The position numbers and the translations under genes are program-made. The notes under the pieces were generated by a model. That model searched no databases. It worked only from the letters and a program-made list of their open reading frames with translations, and was not told the origin of the DNA. DNA of 64,000 bases from the NCBI GenBank assembly GCA_041395625.1, contig JAWLAE010000008.1:4230-68229 (forward strand). Direction: 5' to 3'. This DNA is from CADEED01 sp041395625 (GTDB lineage: Bacteria > Pseudomonadota > Gammaproteobacteria > Steroidobacterales > Steroidobacteraceae). Shown in pieces: positions 61,642 through 64,000 of the stretch; position 1 is the stretch's first letter; each line of letters begins with the position of its first letter.

Positions 61642-62160
61642 CTATTGCTCAGTTGTGTCTGGCCCCATGAGCGACAGAATTGCGCTGTAAACCTCGTCGA
61701 ATTGGCGACGCGTGTTTGCGTCGAGCGACGCGACCGATTTCTCCAGCGCGTCCAACTTTCGGGCGAGCTCGGCATTCGACGACAGCAATTCGCGCAGCTT
61801 CAGGAATGCACGAACGACGTAGACGCTCATTTCGATTGCGCGCGGGCTGTTGAGAACGGTCGCAGCCATGATCGCGCCGTGCTCGGTGAACGCGAGCGGT
61901 ACGAACTTTCGATGTTGGCCGCGTCCTCGCTTTAAGATCACAATTTGTGATCTTAAAGAATTCACTTCAGATTCAGTCAGTTGCAGCAGAAAATCGGCTG
62001 GGAACCGCTCGATATTGCGGCGCACTGCTTGATTGAGCATTCGCGTCTCAACTCCGTAGAGCTCTGCCAAATCGGAATCGAGCAATACGCGCTGCCCGCG
62101 AACGATGCGGATCTGATCGGCGATATCGCGTGCCTCGACTGATTCTGATCTTCTTGGCAT
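61642..62160 (-). CDS. ORF6N-domain DNA-binding protein, copy A (intact)
   Basis: This 172-residue protein holds an ORF6N domain: IRIVRGQRVLLDSDLAELYG, VETRMLNQAVRRNIERFPAD, LLQLTESEVNSLRSQIVI and LAFTEHGAIMAATVLNS, then ISLEMSVYVVRAFLKLREL-type helix (reads IEMSVYVVRAFLKLREL) and a C-terminal coiled-coil-like helix (NAELARKLDALEKSVASL). ORF6N is a DNA-binding domain first named from phage and baculovirus proteins. The ATG at 62160 is chosen by analogy with copy C (both begin ATGCC..AG). The codons for LRSQIVILK form a 29-bp perfect palindrome. It is the only complete copy fully inside the window and the last gene of the array. Confidence 0.9.
   Translation of the reverse strand: MPRRSESVEARDIADQIRIVRGQRVLLDSDLAELYGVETRMLNQAVRRNIERFPADFLLQLTESEVNSLRSQIVILKRGRGQHRKFVPLAFTEHGAIMAATVLNSPRAIEMSVYVVRAFLKLRELLSSNAELARKLDALEKSVASLDANTRRQFDEVYSAILSLMGPDTTEQ
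61930..61958. repeat. Palindrome P1 inside ORF6N copy A
   Basis: Perfect 14-bp arms flank a single central base (29 bp; centre at 61944). The core is TCACAATTTGTGA and the outer arm is CTTTAAGA. It encodes LRSQIVILK on the minus strand. Confidence 0.97.
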
Positions 62161-62269
62161 GCAGTCAGCATTGCCCAATGCAGGCATGACTTGCAGCCTG
62201 CGTTCCTGGCACGTTTGTACGGAAATGGTCCGACCACGCCCATGCGCGGGATCTCGAGAGAATTGGCTT

Positions 62270-62350
62270 CTATCGTCTCGCCTGGGTGCTCCACTGTCGG
62301 CTCTTTAAGGTCACAATCTGTGACCTTAAAGAATGCTCGGTTCCACACAT
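62270..62350 (-). pseudogene. Orphan ORF6N fragment around a palindrome
   Basis: A 26-codon open frame from ATG 62350 reads EHSLRSQIVTLKS in its centre, the ORF6N palindrome region, and then WSTQARR and a TAG stop. Neither the N-terminal ORF6N half nor the C-terminal half is present. It lies between copy C and copy A, 110 bases upstream of the copy A start. It may be a remnant of a deleted gene or a free-standing regulatory site; the sequence alone does not decide. Confidence 0.7.
62302..62332. repeat. Palindrome P2, orphan, upstream of copy A
   Basis: Arms of 14 bp around a 3-base loop (ATC). The core TCACAATCTGTGA has one mismatch beside the centre, and the arm starts TCTTTAAGG. It is the same palindrome type as in the intact genes but is not inside a full ORF6N gene. 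Confidence 0.95.
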
Positions 62351-62397
62351 CTGGACCACTGCCTGCGCCACTCACACCCTTCCGACAACCGGCCATT

Positions 62398-62946
62398 TCA
62401 CTTCAGGTCCGCCTCGAGATCGACCGTGAACCCAATCGGCCGCGACCGTTCTCGCGGTGGCGAAACGGCCAACTGGTGAATAGCCTCGACCAGCTCGCCG
62501 ATGACTGCATCATGGGAGTCCACTCGTTCGGACAGATCCTCGATGAGCTTCATCAGCTCGCCGCTGACTAACGACGCGCGACGCAGTCGCACGAACGCCC
62601 GCATGATCGCGATGTTCACCTGCACGGCAGTGGCGCTGCGCAACACGCTGGAAAGCATTGCCACGCCCTGCTAAGTAAATGCGTGCGGGCAATTGCGTCG
62701 GCCGCCGTGTTCAACGCCGGAACTTGAGGTCACAAATTGTGACCTCAAGTTTCTAAGCTCTTGATTGGTAAGCTGAAAAACGAAATCTTGAGGGAACCGA
62801 TCGCGATTCCGCCGCATGGCCTGCAAGAGCACCTTGGTATCAACGCCATACAGTTGCGCCAGATCCGAGTCCAGCAGCACCGACAATCCCCGGACTGTGA
62901 AAATCCGCGATTCCAATTCACCGAGGCTGGGTGCGGACTTGGGCAT
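62398..62946 (-). pseudogene. ORF6N-domain gene copy C, interrupted by an in-frame TAG
   Basis: Both halves of an ORF6N protein are in one frame: MPKSAPSLGELESRIFTVRG through RNCPHAFT, then a TAG (62671-62673), and then QGVAMLSSVLRSATAVQVNI to the end RSRPIGFTVDLEADLK. Copy A has E at the stop position (AFTEHG), so a single GAG-to-TAG change explains the break. Restored length would be 182 codons, close to copy A. A GTG at 62664 could restart the second half. The coding region is otherwise undamaged, so the mutation is recent, or the stop is suppressed or used to make two proteins. Confidence 0.9.
62721..62751. repeat. Palindrome P3 inside ORF6N copy C
   Basis: Perfect 15-bp arms around one central base (31 bp; centre 62736). 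The core is TCACAAATTGTGA with outer arm AACTTGAGG. It encodes NLRSQFVTSS. Confidence 0.97.
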
Positions 62947-62996
62947 TGGGTTTCGCCTAACGCAAGTGCTGGCATTGCGGCGAACATGGGGGCCAG

Positions 62997-63299
62997 CTAC
63001 CCATTGCCCGCTGACGCCGGCTTGCGGCGACCCCCGCGCCCAGGCTTTGATATCGCAGTTTGCGATATCAAAGCCGACTGCTCATCAGCCGTAAGGCGAA
63101 ATTCGAAATCTGCGGGAAACCTGGCTGCATTGCGCTTGATCGCCTCATTGAGTCGATGTGTCGGGACTGCGTCGAGCGCCGCCAGATCGGAATCGAGCAA
63201 CACCCGCTGCACTTGAACGACACGAATCTGACTGGCGACATCAGTCGCAGCAGCTTTTCCAGTGTTGTTTGGCACACCGACAGCATGCCCAACTAACAC
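62997..63299 (-). pseudogene. ORF6N-domain gene copy D, N-terminal half only
   Basis: The frame encodes VASQIRVVQVQRVLLDSDLA, HRLNEAIKRNAARFPADFEF and LTADEQSALISQTAISK, then GRGGRRK, after which ORF6N similarity stops and a TAG is reached (62997). The C-terminal half is absent; copy C begins 50 bases later. YG of the conserved LAxLYGV has become DA (LAALDAV), another sign of decay. The start may be ATG 63299 or the GTG at 63275 (GTGCCA), which matches the ATGCC starts of copies A and C. Confidence 0.85.
63043..63075. repeat. Palindrome P4 inside ORF6N copy D
   Basis: Arms of 15 bp around a 3-base loop (GTT). The core TCGCAGTTTGCGA has one mismatch beside the centre, and the outer arm is GGCTTTGATA. 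It encodes ALISQTAISKP. Confidence 0.95.
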
Positions 63300-63508
63300 C
63301 TCGGCTTGCAGTCGGCAAATCTGCCCTATTTGCGCAGATTGGGCTGCAGCTGGTGCAGTTTGCCCACAGCGACTAAAGAATAGAACTGGCCCGCCAGAAG
63401 TCCGCTAAGCAAACAACCTAGTCGTCCGCCGCCCACGCTTTCGAGGCCACGCCTCGGCTCACTGCCGACAAGCTGCGCAACAAAATGGACTTGGCTCAAG
63501 GCGAGCAG

Positions 63509-64000
63509 TCACCTGCCCTTCGGCCACTCGGCCGTGAAGCCGATTCCTCGGCGAGCCGGTTCGGGAAACTGAGTGAGCCGGCGGATCTCGGCCAGGAGCT
63601 TGAGTATGGCGGCGTCGTTCGTGGCGAGCTTGCCGCCGTGGCGTTCGACCTCACGGCCAAGCTTATCGACACGCGCAGCCAGCTCGGCATTGGCCGCAAC
63701 GCCTGTGCGCATACGCACGAACGCCCGTACGATCAATACGCTGACCTCAACAGCCCGTTCCGAACGCAGTACGTTCGACAACATCAGACGACCGTGGTCC
63801 GTAAAGGCAAGCGGTAGAGCGGTCGGGTTCCTATGCCGCTGGGAACCGGTCGCAATTTGCGACCGGTTCAGCGCAGACCATTCAATCGCGGTAAGCCGAA
63901 ACATGAAATCGGCGGGAAACCGGCCGCTATTGCGCCGGACCTGTTCATTCAAACGCTTGGTCGGCACACCGTACGACGCGGCCAAATCCGCATCCAGCAT
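63509..64000 (-). CDS. ORF6N-domain DNA-binding protein, copy E (start beyond window)
   Basis: Reading enters from the window edge: the first residues, MLDADLAASYGVPTKRLNEQ, correspond to the VLLDSDLAELYGV position, so about 20-30 N-terminal residues are missing. GRFPADFMFRLTAIEW, NRSQIATGS, LAFTDHGRLMLSNVLRSERA and VEVSVLIVRAFVRMRTG follow, and then a helix and the RRGIGFTAEW end, matching the RPIGFTV end of copy C. The gene is open and apparently functional. It contains palindrome P5 at the shared position. About 210 bases without a gene separate it from copy D. Confidence 0.88.
   Translation of the reverse strand: MLDADLAASYGVPTKRLNEQVRRNSGRFPADFMFRLTAIEWSALNRSQIATGSQRHRNPTALPLAFTDHGRLMLSNVLRSERAVEVSVLIVRAFVRMRTGVAANAELAARVDKLGREVERHGGKLATNDAAILKLLAEIRRLTQFPEPARRGIGFTAEWPKGR
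63843..63869. repeat. Palindrome P5 inside ORF6N copy E
   Basis: Perfect 13-bp arms around one central base (27 bp; centre 63856). The core is TCGCAATTTGCGA with outer arm GAACCGG. It encodes NRSQIATGS. Confidence 0.97.

Noticed and set aside
62950..63300. GCCTAAC near 62955 and GCCCAAC near 63290 as integron attC core sites next to ORF6N copies
   Set aside because: They fit RYYYAAC but no correctly spaced GTTRRRY partner or imperfect attC-type fold was found, and no integrase is present.
63316..63346. Small inverted repeats (GCAAAT...ATTTGC and AATCTG...CAGATT) between copies D and E as a sixth ORF6N palindrome
   Set aside because: Arms are only 6 bp, off-centre from one another, and lack the TCRCAANTTGYGA core.

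Overview
This is a G+C-rich (roughly 65% by eye) chromosomal window. Gene content and order fit a free-living gammaproteobacterium of the Nevskiales/Steroidobacterales/Xanthomonadales kind. The evidence is argS followed by an FtsN-like SPOR gene, def-fmt-rsmB-DUF4390-ntrYX, lysM-dprA-smg-topA, a three-gene pnt transhydrogenase and DUF3106 behind an ECF sigma factor. The order-level assignment is an inference. No rRNA, tRNA, CRISPR array or insertion sequence was seen.

Layout. 0-8 kb: the end of an unidentified gene, a PolA-type 5'-3' exonuclease, a COG0523 GTPase, an HNH nuclease, the pntAA-AB-B operon and a four-gene ECF sigma operon. 8-13.3 kb: a triple DnaA-box cluster, priA, an EF-hand protein, argS and a SPOR protein. 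13.3-19.5 kb: redox and hydrolytic genes (YghU-type GST, esterase, two signal-peptide-bearing SDRs, a methyltransferase, an aldo/keto reductase). 19.5-26.5 kb: a five-gene heavy-metal RND efflux operon. 26.7-27.7 kb: a promoter, a cyclic di-GMP-I riboswitch and an Ig/FN3 lipoprotein. 27.7-34.9 kb: def-fmt-rsmB-DUF4390-ntrY-ntrX on the minus strand. 35-40.5 kb: LysM lipoprotein, dprA, smg and topA. 40.7-44 kb: a large secreted subtilase ending at a strong terminator. 44-50.1 kb: an unusual polysaccharide synthesis/export operon made of a six-CxxC zinc protein with a degenerate GGDEF domain, a GT2 synthase, a TolC-TIM-barrel fusion and an HlyD adaptor. 50.2-52.8 kb: a lipoprotein, a Fic protein with an upstream inverted repeat, and a VapBC-type pair with a readable promoter and operator. 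52.9-60.5 kb: a tripartite tricarboxylate transporter, an exported flavoprotein, an M24-family hydrolase and an amidohydrolase, which looks like uptake and catabolism of an unknown organic substrate. 60.6-64 kb: a membrane-anchored Mrr-like nuclease, then a degenerating tandem array of ORF6N-domain genes.

The ORF6N array is the most striking part. Every copy, including broken ones, carries a 27-33 bp almost perfect palindrome at the same codons of the ORF6N domain. The arms differ between copies but always remain self-complementary, and one palindrome survives with almost nothing else of its gene. The DNA dyad itself seems to be under selection, as an operator, a recombination site or an RNA/DNA hairpin. 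A second candidate system is the exopolysaccharide operon. It and the c-di-GMP riboswitch both point to c-di-GMP-linked surface biology. A hand count also shows the 7-mer TTGTTAG far above base-composition expectation across the whole window.
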